Shown here: piece after piece, positions 38,924-49,531 of the stretch
How the letters are laid out: each line of letters starts with the position of its first letter
Position numbering within the stretch: position 1 is the stretch's first letter
Origin: Hyphomonadaceae bacterium
Lineage (GTDB): Bacteria > Pseudomonadota > Alphaproteobacteria > Caulobacterales > Aquidulcibacteraceae
Assembly (NCBI GenBank): GCA_016791385.1
Contig: JAEUMR010000021.1
Span: 1 to 60,243, forward strand
Length of the DNA stretch: 60,243 bases
Reading direction: 5' to 3'
Made by a program: the position numbers and the translations under genes
Notes under the pieces: model-generated
What the model was told of the DNA's origin: nothing
The model's database searches: none
The model's input: only the letters and a program-made list of their open reading frames with translations

Positions 38924-39364
38924 ATGTACCAACATGGAATGATCGCGCCCGTCGTGGCGCTGGTGATCTGGTCACTGCTGATGCTGGTGTGGCTGTACGT
39001 CACGCGCATCCCGGCGATGTCGAAGGCCAAGCTGAAGCCGGGCGACGCCACCAAGGCGCAGATGGAGGCGCTGCCGGTCGCCAACGTCGCCAACAATTAC
39101 AACCACCTGATGGAGCAGCCGACGCTGTTCTACGCGCTGTGCTTTGCGCTGCAGATGCTGGGCGCGGGCGACAATCCGATCAATATCGGCCTGGCGTGGG
39201 CCTACGTTGCGCTACGCGTCGTGCACTCGCTGGTGCAGGCGACGGTGAACATCATCATCATCCGCTTCTTCATTTTCATGCTGGCGTCACTGGTGCTGTT
39301 CGCGCTGGCGTTCCATGCCGCGATTGGCGTGGGCATGGTCGACGCGAGCTTCTTGCATCAATGA
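38924..39364 (+). CDS. MAPEG-family membrane protein
   Basis: A 146-residue protein with four predicted membrane helices of the MAPEG type (membrane-associated proteins in eicosanoid and glutathione metabolism). NYNHLMEQPTLFYALCF is the conserved second-helix motif and AYVALRVVHSLVQ the third. In bacteria the family's substrates are mostly unknown. GGAGGG lies upstream of the ATG. A symmetric hairpin follows the stop. Confidence 0.88.
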   Translation: MYQHGMIAPVVALVIWSLLMLVWLYVTRIPAMSKAKLKPGDATKAQMEALPVANVANNYNHLMEQPTLFYALCFALQMLGAGDNPINIGLAWAYVALRVVHSLVQATVNIIIIRFFIFMLASLVLFALAFHAAIGVGMVDASFLHQ

Positions 39365-39371
39365 TGGGGGT

Positions 39372-39394
39372 GGGCGCAGCTAGCGGCTGCGCCC
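39372..39394 (+). terminator. hairpin between convergent MAPEG and cytochrome genes
   Basis: GGGCGCAGC (39372-39380) pairs perfectly with 39386-39394 around a 5-nt loop, followed by GTTCTC. It is partly within the end of the cytochrome gene. The T tract is weak. Confidence 0.4.
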
Positions 39395-40456
39395 GTTCTC
39401 ATCCATCCCACTGATCCAGTCGCGCATCAGCGCGATGGCGCGGTCGTCAACGAGGCTGCGGCCTGTCTCCGGCATCATCACGCCGGGATCGGTGGATTCC
39501 ATGCGGTGAACTAGGATCGACCGTTCGGGATGGCCGGGCTCGATGGCGAAGTTCATATCGCCGGAGCCGCGGCCAGCGGCGATCGGGCGTTTATAGACGC
39601 CCCAATGCGCCGGCTCGCTCTGCGTCCAGCGCAGATCAAGGCCCGAGGTGTGCGCGGGGCCGTCCGGATTATGGCAATGGGCGCAATTCACATCGAGATA
39701 GGCGCGGGCGCGTTGTTCAAGCGTACCGTCGGCGCTGTCGTAGGCGTTGGGCACGCGCGGCGCATCGGCGGGCGCGCGATCGAGAATGCCCGCGGCGGCC
39801 CAGTGCGCGAGCTGATTTTCCGCGCCTGAGTCATAGCCGAGCGTGCGGTTGAGATTGCGGGCGCTTGGTCCGATTGGCGTGAAATCGCCGGCGCGGTCAT
39901 GGCAGCCCTTGCATTGATTGCGGTTGGGCACGGACCAATCGAGTTCGGCAGCTTGGCCGTCACGGTCAGTGAAGCTGAGCGGGATATCGGCGCCGATGGG
40001 CGAATAGCGCGCCTCAGTCTGCGCTTCGTTCCAGACGTAAGGCAGCGCGATCCAGCCTTCGGCGCGGCGGATCAGCAGGCGGGTTTCGACAAGGCGGACA
40101 TTTTCCGCAGGCCGGCGCATGTCCGCGGCGAAGGCGAAGGTCTTGATCAGCACAGTGCCGACCGGGAAATCAAACACGCCGTCGTCGCGATAGCGCGCCT
40201 GCGTTCCCTCCGGCACATAGACGTAGCGAAACTTCAACGCGCCGTCTGAGTAGAGCGGCGTGTTGAGATCGTAGGGCGTCACGCGTGCGTTCGGATCGCG
40301 TGCGCGCGCATCGCGGAAGAAGTGATAGGCCGACAGGTTCTCCGGTGGGCGCGCGGCCATAATAGCGGCGTCGCTCACCGGGACGGGCGCTTGCGCCGTG
40401 GCGCTGGTGATGAACACCAGTGCGATGGCGGCGGCAAAGAACGCGAAGAGCCGCAT
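39380..40456 (-). CDS. di-haem c-type cytochrome-like protein (HNE_0200 type)
   Basis: A 358-residue exported protein with a signal peptide (LFAFFAAAIALVFITSATA) and two haem c sites, CKGCH and CAHCH. The remainder, with the YDLNTPLYSDGALKFRYVYVP opening, matches a conserved family I know as HNE_0200-type, which is typically encoded beside a parallel beta-helix protein. That partner lies 8 bp upstream here, so the pair is an operon. The role is unknown; a periplasmic redox role is the natural inference from the haems. Confidence 0.85.
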   Translation of the reverse strand: MRLFAFFAAAIALVFITSATAQAPVPVSDAAIMAARPPENLSAYHFFRDARARDPNARVTPYDLNTPLYSDGALKFRYVYVPEGTQARYRDDGVFDFPVGTVLIKTFAFAADMRRPAENVRLVETRLLIRRAEGWIALPYVWNEAQTEARYSPIGADIPLSFTDRDGQAAELDWSVPNRNQCKGCHDRAGDFTPIGPSARNLNRTLGYDSGAENQLAHWAAAGILDRAPADAPRVPNAYDSADGTLEQRARAYLDVNCAHCHNPDGPAHTSGLDLRWTQSEPAHWGVYKRPIAAGRGSGDMNFAIEPGHPERSILVHRMESTDPGVMMPETGRSLVDDRAIALMRDWISGMDENGRSR

Positions 40457-40464
40457 TGGCCGCC

Positions 40465-41688
40465 TCAGTTCTCGATCCGAATTCGCTCCGGCTCTTCGAT
40501 GGCGAGCAACGGTGGGTAGGTCGGATCCGGTGCGGCTTCGGTCACGGGCGCGCCCGCGACTTGAACGCCAAGCGACAGGAACGTGCCGATGCCGCCGCTT
40601 TCTGCGCGGTTGTCGCGCATGACGATGCGCACGTTTTCCGAGCGCGGCATGGCGCCGTGCGGCGTGAACATGGTGGCGCCGTCCCAGACCACGTCGGGCA
40701 GGGTGACGCCCGCCTGCGCCAGCGCCGCAAAATCGCCGGCGGGGGCGAAGCCGGAGCGGCCGAAGCGGTTGTTGCGGATCATCACGTCGCGCGGCAGCGG
40801 ATTGTAGTTCGCGTCCTCGAATTCGGCGCGATAAGCGGCGATGATGACGTTGGCGCTGCCATGAGTGCCGATTTCGTTGTCGAATACGTGCACGTTGCGG
40901 CTGGCCATGATCAGAACACCCGTGCCGGTGGGGACGGTTGCGACGATATTGCCAGCCGGCGCGAAGTTCGGCGTGTTGTTGTCAATGATCGTGTTTTGAA
41001 ACACCCGCGCGGAGTGACCGCCCACTTGCGGGATGCCCGGCAGGTCGAACACCAGGATGCCGCCGGTATTGTGCGTGGCGGTGTTGCCGAACACGTCTGC
41101 GCCAATACTGTTCTCGATCTCGATGCCGGCGACGTTGAACTCGGCGGTATTATTGCGGACGATGATGTTGCGCGATTGGCCAACATAGATTCCGGCGTCC
41201 GAGGCGCCGCGCACGGTCGAGCCTTCGATCAGCACGTTGCTGCAATTGACGGGGTAAAGCCCGTAGGCGCCGTTTCCGGCATTGGGACCGCCGGTCCATT
41301 CCACACGCAGATTACGGAAGGTGATGCCGGTGCAGTCGCGCACCTTGATGCCGTCGCCGCGCGTGTTCTCGACCGCGAAATCGCGCAGCAGCACGCCGTC
41401 GGAGGTGACCAGCAGCCCCTCGGCGCCGCGGCGCTGGTTGGCGAAGGAAAGGACAGTGCGGTCCGCGCCCGCGCCGCGGATGGTAACGCGGTCGACGTCG
41501 AGCGACAGTCCTGAGCTGAGTTCAAAGCGGCCGCGATCGAGCTGAACGGTGTCGCCCGCTTGCGCTTCGATCAGGGCGGTCTGCAGAGACTGCTCGGCGT
41601 CAGGGCCGGGTCGTACGCGCCAGGTGCGCGCTTCCGCTGCGCCCGCGACTAGTAATGCCGCCATGGCGACCGCCGCAAACCGCCTCAT
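40465..41688 (-). CDS. parallel beta-helix repeat protein
   Basis: A 407-residue exported protein with signal peptide (FAAVAMAALLVAGAAEA) and a right-handed parallel beta-helix built of repeats such as SNVLIEGSTVRGASDAGIYV and NIIVRNNTAEFNVAGIEIE. The start at 41688 has GGGGAGGA upstream. The fold is that of carbohydrate-active or adhesive proteins but I see no catalytic residue set of a known lyase. It pairs with the di-haem protein downstream, a combination found in the Hyphomonas-type family. Confidence 0.85.
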   Translation of the reverse strand: MRRFAAVAMAALLVAGAAEARTWRVRPGPDAEQSLQTALIEAQAGDTVQLDRGRFELSSGLSLDVDRVTIRGAGADRTVLSFANQRRGAEGLLVTSDGVLLRDFAVENTRGDGIKVRDCTGITFRNLRVEWTGGPNAGNGAYGLYPVNCSNVLIEGSTVRGASDAGIYVGQSRNIIVRNNTAEFNVAGIEIENSIGADVFGNTATHNTGGILVFDLPGIPQVGGHSARVFQNTIIDNNTPNFAPAGNIVATVPTGTGVLIMASRNVHVFDNEIGTHGSANVIIAAYRAEFEDANYNPLPRDVMIRNNRFGRSGFAPAGDFAALAQAGVTLPDVVWDGATMFTPHGAMPRSENVRIVMRDNRAESGGIGTFLSLGVQVAGAPVTEAAPDPTYPPLLAIEEPERIRIEN

Positions 41689-41782
41689 TCTGTCCTCCCC
41701 ACTTGCCATCGTGCGGGCGGAGATTTGCCGGGTCTGCCCGCGCTGTAAAGCGCAGGCTGTCGTCTTGTTGCGGGAGGCCCGC

Positions 41783-41821
41783 GGAAAACAAATCGGCGGC
41801 CTGCGCAAGCAAGCCGCCGAT
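41783..41821 (-). terminator. rho-independent terminator of hspQ
   Basis: ATCGGCGGC (41792-41800) pairs with 41813-41821. On the minus strand the stem is followed by TTGTTTT, 24 bp after the hspQ stop. Confidence 0.7.
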
Positions 41822-41844
41822 CCACTTTCGGTGACGCATCTGCG

Positions 41845-42168
41845 TCAGTTCAGATTTTCAGGCCTCAGCTTGTAGCGGCCGTCATCGGTCTGATCGAACA
41901 GGAGATCGATCTGCGGGTGGTCGATTGGCTCGCCGCTGTCATCCGGCAACAGATTCTGTTCGGAGACGTAGGCGACGTAGTGGCTGTCCGAGTTTTCGGC
42001 GAACAGATGGTAAAATGGTTGGTTACGATCCGGCCGCACCGGTTCGGGAATGGCTTCCATCCACTCGTCCGTGTTCGAAAACTCTGGGTCAACGTCGAAC
42101 ACCACGCCCCGGAAGGGGAAGAGCTTGTGACGAACCACCTGACCGATGGAGAATTTTGCCTCTTGCAT
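41845..42168 (-). CDS. hspQ: heat shock protein HspQ
   Basis: A 107-residue hemimethylated-DNA-binding/YccV-family protein. In enterobacteria HspQ is a specificity factor for the Lon protease and is heat induced. Conserved parts are FSIGQVVRHKLFPFRGVVFDVDPEF, QPFYHLF and YVSEQNLL. ATG 42168 is chosen because AGGAGGAG directly precedes it. A heat-shock-type promoter and a good terminator bracket it as a single-gene unit. Confidence 0.93.
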   Translation of the reverse strand: MQEAKFSIGQVVRHKLFPFRGVVFDVDPEFSNTDEWMEAIPEPVRPDRNQPFYHLFAENSDSHYVAYVSEQNLLPDDSGEPIDHPQIDLLFDQTDDGRYKLRPENLN

Positions 42169-42212
42169 CTTCTCCTCCTGTTTAACCTCCTGAAATCCTC
42201 TCGCCCTCGAAA

Positions 42213-42240
42213 GGTATGAACGGGGAACGCGCGCCACAAG
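42213..42240 (-). promoter_or_regulatory. possible heat-shock (RpoH-type) promoter of hspQ
   Basis: CTTGTG (42240-42235) and CATACC (42218-42213) are 16 bp apart on the minus strand, 45 bp before the start codon. CTTG is the key RpoH -35 element. Confidence 0.3.
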
Positions 42241-42406
42241 GTTTGGCGTCCACAACACGAATTTGTGTGTCCCCGTAGGCGCCACGGGGCGCCCGCGGCG
42301 TCAATTCTGGCGAAACCGGGGTGCTCCGGGGGCCGGAAGTGGCTAGCATCAGCGCCAACTTGGAATTGCGGACGGCTTCCGGCCGTCCAGGCTCGGACGT
42401 TTTGAA

Positions 42407-43453
42407 ATGGCTAGGGATGGACGGGCGATGGCGTCGCGAGGCGGCGCCGGCCCGGGCCCTCGTCGGCGCGCGCCGGTGTTCGCTGCGCTGGACTTGGGCA
42501 CCAACAATTGCCGCCTGCTGATGGCGGCGCAGAACGAAGACGGCTCGCTAAGGGTTGTTGACGGCTTCTCGCGCATCGTGCGTCTGGGCGAAGGCCTGGC
42601 GCGCAATGGCCGCTTGAGCGAAGGCGCGATGGCGCGCGCGTATCAAGCCTTGGCGGCATGTGCGCAGCGCATCGAGGCGCGTGCGCCGGTGGCGGTCGGG
42701 TGTGTAGCGACACAAGCGTGCCGCGCGGCGTCGAACGGGCAAGTATTTCTCGACCGCATCGAAAAGGACCTCGGCCTCAAGTTCGAAGTGATCAGCCCGG
42801 GTGAGGAGGCGCGCCTCTCGGTGCTCGGCTGCCGCAGCCTGCTGGATGCCGAGGCGCAATATGCGATGATCGTCGATATTGGCGGTGGCTCGACAGAGAT
42901 GTCGTGGCTGTCTCCAAAGGCGGTGCTGCAGGCAGGGCTCGATCCGCCACTGATCTCGTGGGGAACATGCCCGCTTGGCGTCGTCACCCTGGCGGATGAA
43001 GACCCGGAACCGGATCACAACAAGCATGCCTGGTACGAGGCGCTGGTCACGCGTCTGACGGAGGCGCTCGGCGCCGTGGGTGAGGCTTCGCACTTGCATT
43101 CCGCCTTTGCCGAAGGGCATGGCGAGATCATCGGCACCTCGGGCACGGTAACGAGCCTTGCCGGGGTTTATCTCGGCTTGCCCAAGTACAATCGCGCCAA
43201 GGTCGACGGCATGTGGTTCGACGTCGCCGATTGCCGCGCCACCATCGCAAAATTGCTGGCGCAAAGCCGCGAGGAGCGCGCCGCCAATGCCTGCATCGGC
43301 AAAGACCGCGCAGACCTTGTCGTCATCGGCGGCGCCATTTTCGATGCGGTGTTGCGGGTTTGGCCGGCGAGGCGCATTCGTGTCGCCGACCGTGGTCTGC
43401 GCGAGGGCGTGCTGATGCGGCTGATGGCTTCCCACGCCAAGGGCAGGCGATGA
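42407..43453 (+). CDS. exopolyphosphatase/guanosine pentaphosphatase family (Ppx/GppA)
   Basis: Hydrolyses polyphosphate or pppGpp. It has 348 residues, shorter than E. coli Ppx (about 500), as it lacks the C-terminal HD domain; this is normal in alphaproteobacteria. ASKHA-fold motifs are ALDLGTNNCRLL, DIGGGSTEM and GTSGTVTSLAGV. Start at 42407 or 42428; the first gives a 27-residue basic tail. Its stop overlaps the rlmE start (ATGA). Confidence 0.9.
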   Translation: MARDGRAMASRGGAGPGPRRRAPVFAALDLGTNNCRLLMAAQNEDGSLRVVDGFSRIVRLGEGLARNGRLSEGAMARAYQALAACAQRIEARAPVAVGCVATQACRAASNGQVFLDRIEKDLGLKFEVISPGEEARLSVLGCRSLLDAEAQYAMIVDIGGGSTEMSWLSPKAVLQAGLDPPLISWGTCPLGVVTLADEDPEPDHNKHAWYEALVTRLTEALGAVGEASHLHSAFAEGHGEIIGTSGTVTSLAGVYLGLPKYNRAKVDGMWFDVADCRATIAKLLAQSREERAANACIGKDRADLVVIGGAIFDAVLRVWPARRIRVADRGLREGVLMRLMASHAKGRR

Positions 43454-44172
43454 GCGATCCAGAAGAGCCGCCGAAGCGCCGCTGGAAGGCAAAGCCGCCA
43501 AAGAGCGGGGGCGGCGAGCGCCAGCTTGCACAGCGCGTCAAAAACAAGAAGCTAGATGAGAGCTCACGCAATTGGGTGCAGCGCCAGCTCAACGATCCCT
43601 ATGTCGCGCGCGCCAAGGCGGAGGGCTATCGCGCGCGGGCGGCGTACAAGCTGATCGAACTCGACGATCAGTTTCATTTCCTGAAGCGCGGGGCCCGTGT
43701 GATCGATCTCGGCGCTGCGCCGGGCGGCTGGGCGCAGGTGTGCGTGCAGCGCGGCTGCAATGTCGTCGGCATCGACCTCTTGCCCATTGAGCACTTGCCG
43801 GGCGCGACGTTTCTGGAAATGGACTTCCTCGACCCAAAAGCGCCGGCCGCACTGATGCAGGCGCTCGGCGGCGCACCGGAAATCGTGCTCTCCGACATGG
43901 CCGCGAACACGACAGGGCACGCCAAGACCGATCAGATTCGCACCGGCGCGTTGGCGGAAGCAGCGGCGCAGTTCGCGCTTGAAAACCTGGCGCCCGGCGG
44001 CACGTTTGTGACGAAGGCGTTTCAGGGCGGGCTCGACGCGGCGCTACTGGCGCAGCTGAAGCAGAATTTTGCCAGCGTGCGCCACGCCAAACCCCCCGCC
44101 AGCCGGCCGGAAAGCCCGGAGGTTTATGTCGTGGCGATGGGAAGGCGGGGGCTGCGCTTCGCTGACGTTTGA
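43450..44172 (+). CDS. rlmE: 23S rRNA (uridine-2'-O)-methyltransferase RlmE
   Basis: Methylates U2552 of 23S rRNA in the ribosomal A loop (RrmJ/FtsJ). It has 240 residues with an N-terminal Lys-rich extension of about 40. The K-D-K-E set is visible: YRARAAYKLIE, the SAM motif DLGAAPGGW, SDMAANTTGH and VTKAFQGG, with E near the C-terminus in SPEVYVV. It is coupled to the ppx/gppA gene, an order seen in other alphaproteobacteria. Confidence 0.95.
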   Translation: MSDPEEPPKRRWKAKPPKSGGGERQLAQRVKNKKLDESSRNWVQRQLNDPYVARAKAEGYRARAAYKLIELDDQFHFLKRGARVIDLGAAPGGWAQVCVQRGCNVVGIDLLPIEHLPGATFLEMDFLDPKAPAALMQALGGAPEIVLSDMAANTTGHAKTDQIRTGALAEAAAQFALENLAPGGTFVTKAFQGGLDAALLAQLKQNFASVRHAKPPASRPESPEVYVVAMGRRGLRFADV

Positions 44173-46685
<2,513 letters not shown>

Positions 46686-46712
46686 GCGGTATTTTCAAGA
46701 GGGGTTCCTCCC

Positions 46713-47990
46713 ATGCGTGACGGCGCTCGCCAGCAGGCGGCTATCGAAATCCTCTCAAGCCTTGAAGACCAGCGCCGCCCGGCCGCCGATGCGGTGAAGG
46801 CGTGGATGCTGACGCATCGCTTCGCCGGCTCGAAGGATCGCGCCGAGATCGGCGATCTCGTGTTTGGCGCGTTGCGTTGGAAGCAATCGAGCGCTTGGCG
46901 CATGGGCGCCGACACGCCCCGCGCATGGGTGTGGGGTGCGCTACGCTGGGGCTTTGGCTGGAGCGCCGAGCGCATCGAGCAGAGCACCCACGACGATCCG
47001 CATGCGCCGGCGCCGCCAACCGAAGCGGAGCGCGCAGCACTGGCGAACGCCACGCTCGATGGCGCGCCGGCGCATGTGCGCGGCGATTATCCCGAATGGC
47101 TTGACGCCAGCTTCGCGCGCGCCTTCGGCGAGACCCGTGCGGAAGAGGGCGCAGCGCTTGCCGCGCCCGCGCCACTCGATCTGCGCGCCAACACGTTGAA
47201 GACGACGCGCGAGAAGCTGATCGCTGCGCTCGGCGAAAGCCCAAAGTTGAAGGAGCCGCCGCAGCCTGCGCCGTACGCGCCCGAGGGCGTGCGCATTCCG
47301 TGGACGCAAGGGCGCACGTTTCCATGGGCGAGCGAGCAAAGCTTTCTCAAGGGCTGGTTCGAAGTGCAGGACGAGGGCAGCCAGCTTGCGGCGCTGCTTT
47401 CCGGCGCCGCGCCGGGCATGCAGGTGGCGGACGTCTGCGCCGGCGGGGGCGGCAAGACGCTCGCGCTCGCAGCTTTGATGGCGAACAAGGGCCAGATCTA
47501 CGCCTATGATATCGATCAACGCCGCTTGGCACCGGTGAAAGAACGCGCCGATCGCGCCGGGGCGCACAATGTGCAAATCCGCGCGCCGATGCGCACCAAG
47601 GACGCGCTGGCCGATCTGCATGGCAAGATGGATGTCGTGTTCGTCGATGCGCCGTGCACCGGCTCAGGCACGTGGCGGCGCAATCCCGATGCGAAATGGC
47701 GCCTGCGCCCGAACGCGCTGGCGAAGCGGCTTGAGGAGCAGCGCGAGGCGCTGGCGATGGCGGCGCCGCTGGTCAAGCCAGGCGGGCGGCTTGTCTATGT
47801 GACCTGTTCGGTGTTGCCGGAGGAAAACGAGGATCAGCTCGCGGCCTTCGTGCAAGCCAACGCCAAATTCGCGCCTGTCGCGCTGAAGGCGGACTTCCCA
47901 GCGCATGCGCGCGGCGCGGCGCTGCAGATGACGCCGCTCGTCACCGGCTGTGACGGCTTCTTTGCCGGCGTGCTCGAACTCAGACCGTGA
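46713..47990 (+). CDS. RsmB-like rRNA cytosine-C5 methyltransferase
   Basis: A 425-residue RsmB/NOL1/NOP2-type methyltransferase, probably for 16S rRNA m5C967. The SAM motif is VADVCAGGGGKTLALAA, motif IV has the cysteine in DAPCTGSGTWRRNP, and motif VI the catalytic cysteine in VTCSVLPEEN. The N-terminal domain is shortened relative to E. coli RsmB. It follows guaB and the GNAT gene; in related genomes it sits between guaB and guaA. Confidence 0.92.
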   Translation: MRDGARQQAAIEILSSLEDQRRPAADAVKAWMLTHRFAGSKDRAEIGDLVFGALRWKQSSAWRMGADTPRAWVWGALRWGFGWSAERIEQSTHDDPHAPAPPTEAERAALANATLDGAPAHVRGDYPEWLDASFARAFGETRAEEGAALAAPAPLDLRANTLKTTREKLIAALGESPKLKEPPQPAPYAPEGVRIPWTQGRTFPWASEQSFLKGWFEVQDEGSQLAALLSGAAPGMQVADVCAGGGGKTLALAALMANKGQIYAYDIDQRRLAPVKERADRAGAHNVQIRAPMRTKDALADLHGKMDVVFVDAPCTGSGTWRRNPDAKWRLRPNALAKRLEEQREALAMAAPLVKPGGRLVYVTCSVLPEENEDQLAAFVQANAKFAPVALKADFPAHARGAALQMTPLVTGCDGFFAGVLELRP

Positions 47991-48255
47991 TGTCGAGCTT
48001 GTGCCCGCGCTGGCTGCTCTTGCGATAGGCTTCCTTATCGGCGGCGAGCCGCTTTTCGCGCGGACTTTCGCGCTTCTGTTCCGCCGCACGCGCGCGGTCC
48101 GCCAACGCGGCAGGATCGACGCGCAGTTTCTCGCGCACCAAATCCTGGTGGGTGACCGCCGCGCCGAATTCAACGGCCGCGCGGCCTCCTTTCTCTTCGC
48201 GCACTGGCGTCGCGGGGGAAACGCCGTGTGCTTCGATGCCCGAAATCGCGGCCAT
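47980..48255 (-). CDS. small hypothetical protein
   Basis: A 91-residue (or 97, from 48273) polar protein rich in Lys, Arg and Glu, with a predicted helical middle (DPAALADRARAAEQKR). It overlaps the rsmB end by 11 bp on the opposite strand. Codon composition is coding-like but there is no good ribosome site and I recognise no family. Confidence 0.4.
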   Translation of the reverse strand: MAAISGIEAHGVSPATPVREEKGGRAAVEFGAAVTHQDLVREKLRVDPAALADRARAAEQKRESPREKRLAADKEAYRKSSQRGHKLDITV

Positions 48256-48343
48256 GGACGCAGCATGCGGCAATGCGGTTAGGGTTTCGTTCAGAAGTGT
48301 TGATAATTTCCGCTAAGCATCTTCTTGGGGGATCGCCGCGCGC

Positions 48344-49531
48344 ATGAGGCCGCTTGAAATCGCGATTGCCGGCTGCGGTGTGGCGGGGCTTGCGTGTGCG
48401 GCTTTGCTGCGCGCGCGGGGCGCGCGCGTCGTCGTTTACGACAAGCTGGAAGCGCCGCGGCCGGTTGGCTCGGGGCTCATCTTGCAGCCTGTGGGTCTGC
48501 ATGTGCTCGATGCGCTTGGCGCGGGCGCCGCGATCCGTGCGCTCGGCGCGCCGATCAAGCGCCTCTACGGCAAGAGCGGCGCGCGCGTGGTGCTCGACGT
48601 GCGCTATGCCGCGCGCGGCAAGCATGCCCCGTGCGGCCTCAGCGTGCATCGCGGCGCGCTGTTTCAGGTGCTCTATGACGCAGCGCTTGCAGCGGGTGCG
48701 CAGATCGAAGCGGGGCGCGAGGTGATCGCAGCGGGCGATGGCCGCTTGCGTTTTGCCAATGGCGCGGAGAGCCCGCGCTTCGATCTGGTGATCGATGCGC
48801 TTGGCGCGCGCTCGCCACTGTCGCGCCAGCCGCACGCGCCGTTGCCGTTTGGCGCCTTGTGGGCGAGTCTCGATTGGACAGGCCCGTTCGACCCGCACGC
48901 GCTGGAGCAGCGCTACGAGGCGGCGCGCAAGATGGTGGGCGTGCTGCCGATCGGGCGTTTGCCGGGCGAGAGCAAAGACAGGGCGGCGTTCTTCTGGAGC
49001 CTGCAGCACAGCGCCTACGAAGCTTGGCGCGCAACGCCGATCGAAGCGTGGAAGGGGGATGTGCGCGCGCTTTGGCCGGAGACGGCGCCGCTGCTTGATC
49101 AGATCAGCGCGCACGGCGATCTTGTGTTCGCCTCCTACGCGCACCGCACGCTGCGTGAGCCATTGTCGCGCGAATGCGTGCATGTCGGCGATTCCTGGCA
49201 TTGCACCAGCCCCCAGCTCGGGCAGGGGGCCAACATGGCGCTGCTCGACGCGTTCGCGCTAGCGCATGCGCTCGAAACACAAAGCAATCTCGACGCCGCG
49301 CTCGGCGAATATGCGCGGCTGCGGCTCTGGCATATCCGGCTCTATCAGGCGGCGTCGTTCCTGTTCACGCCCGCGTACCAATCGGAGAGCGCCGCCGCTG
49401 CGTGGCTGCGCGACATCATCATGGCCCCACTCTCCCGTCTCCCGCCCGCACCAGCGCTGCTGGCGGCGCTGGTGGCGGGAGAACTCGGCGCGCCGTTGGG
49501 GGCGATGGAGTCACGCAGTCTCGGGGTGTAA
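48344..49531 (+). CDS. FAD-dependent monooxygenase
   Basis: A 395-residue flavoprotein of the PHBH/UbiH type. The FAD-binding GCGVAG is at 10-15, SVHRGALFQVL marks the second motif, and VHVGDSWHCTSPQLGQGANMA the GD motif that contacts FAD ribose. Such enzymes hydroxylate aromatic or quinone precursors; the substrate cannot be read. It stands between rsmB and guaA, where I would expect no such gene, and overlaps the membrane protein gene by 21 bp. Confidence 0.9.
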   Translation: MRPLEIAIAGCGVAGLACAALLRARGARVVVYDKLEAPRPVGSGLILQPVGLHVLDALGAGAAIRALGAPIKRLYGKSGARVVLDVRYAARGKHAPCGLSVHRGALFQVLYDAALAAGAQIEAGREVIAAGDGRLRFANGAESPRFDLVIDALGARSPLSRQPHAPLPFGALWASLDWTGPFDPHALEQRYEAARKMVGVLPIGRLPGESKDRAAFFWSLQHSAYEAWRATPIEAWKGDVRALWPETAPLLDQISAHGDLVFASYAHRTLREPLSRECVHVGDSWHCTSPQLGQGANMALLDAFALAHALETQSNLDAALGEYARLRLWHIRLYQAASFLFTPAYQSESAAAAWLRDIIMAPLSRLPPAPALLAALVAGELGAPLGAMESRSLGV

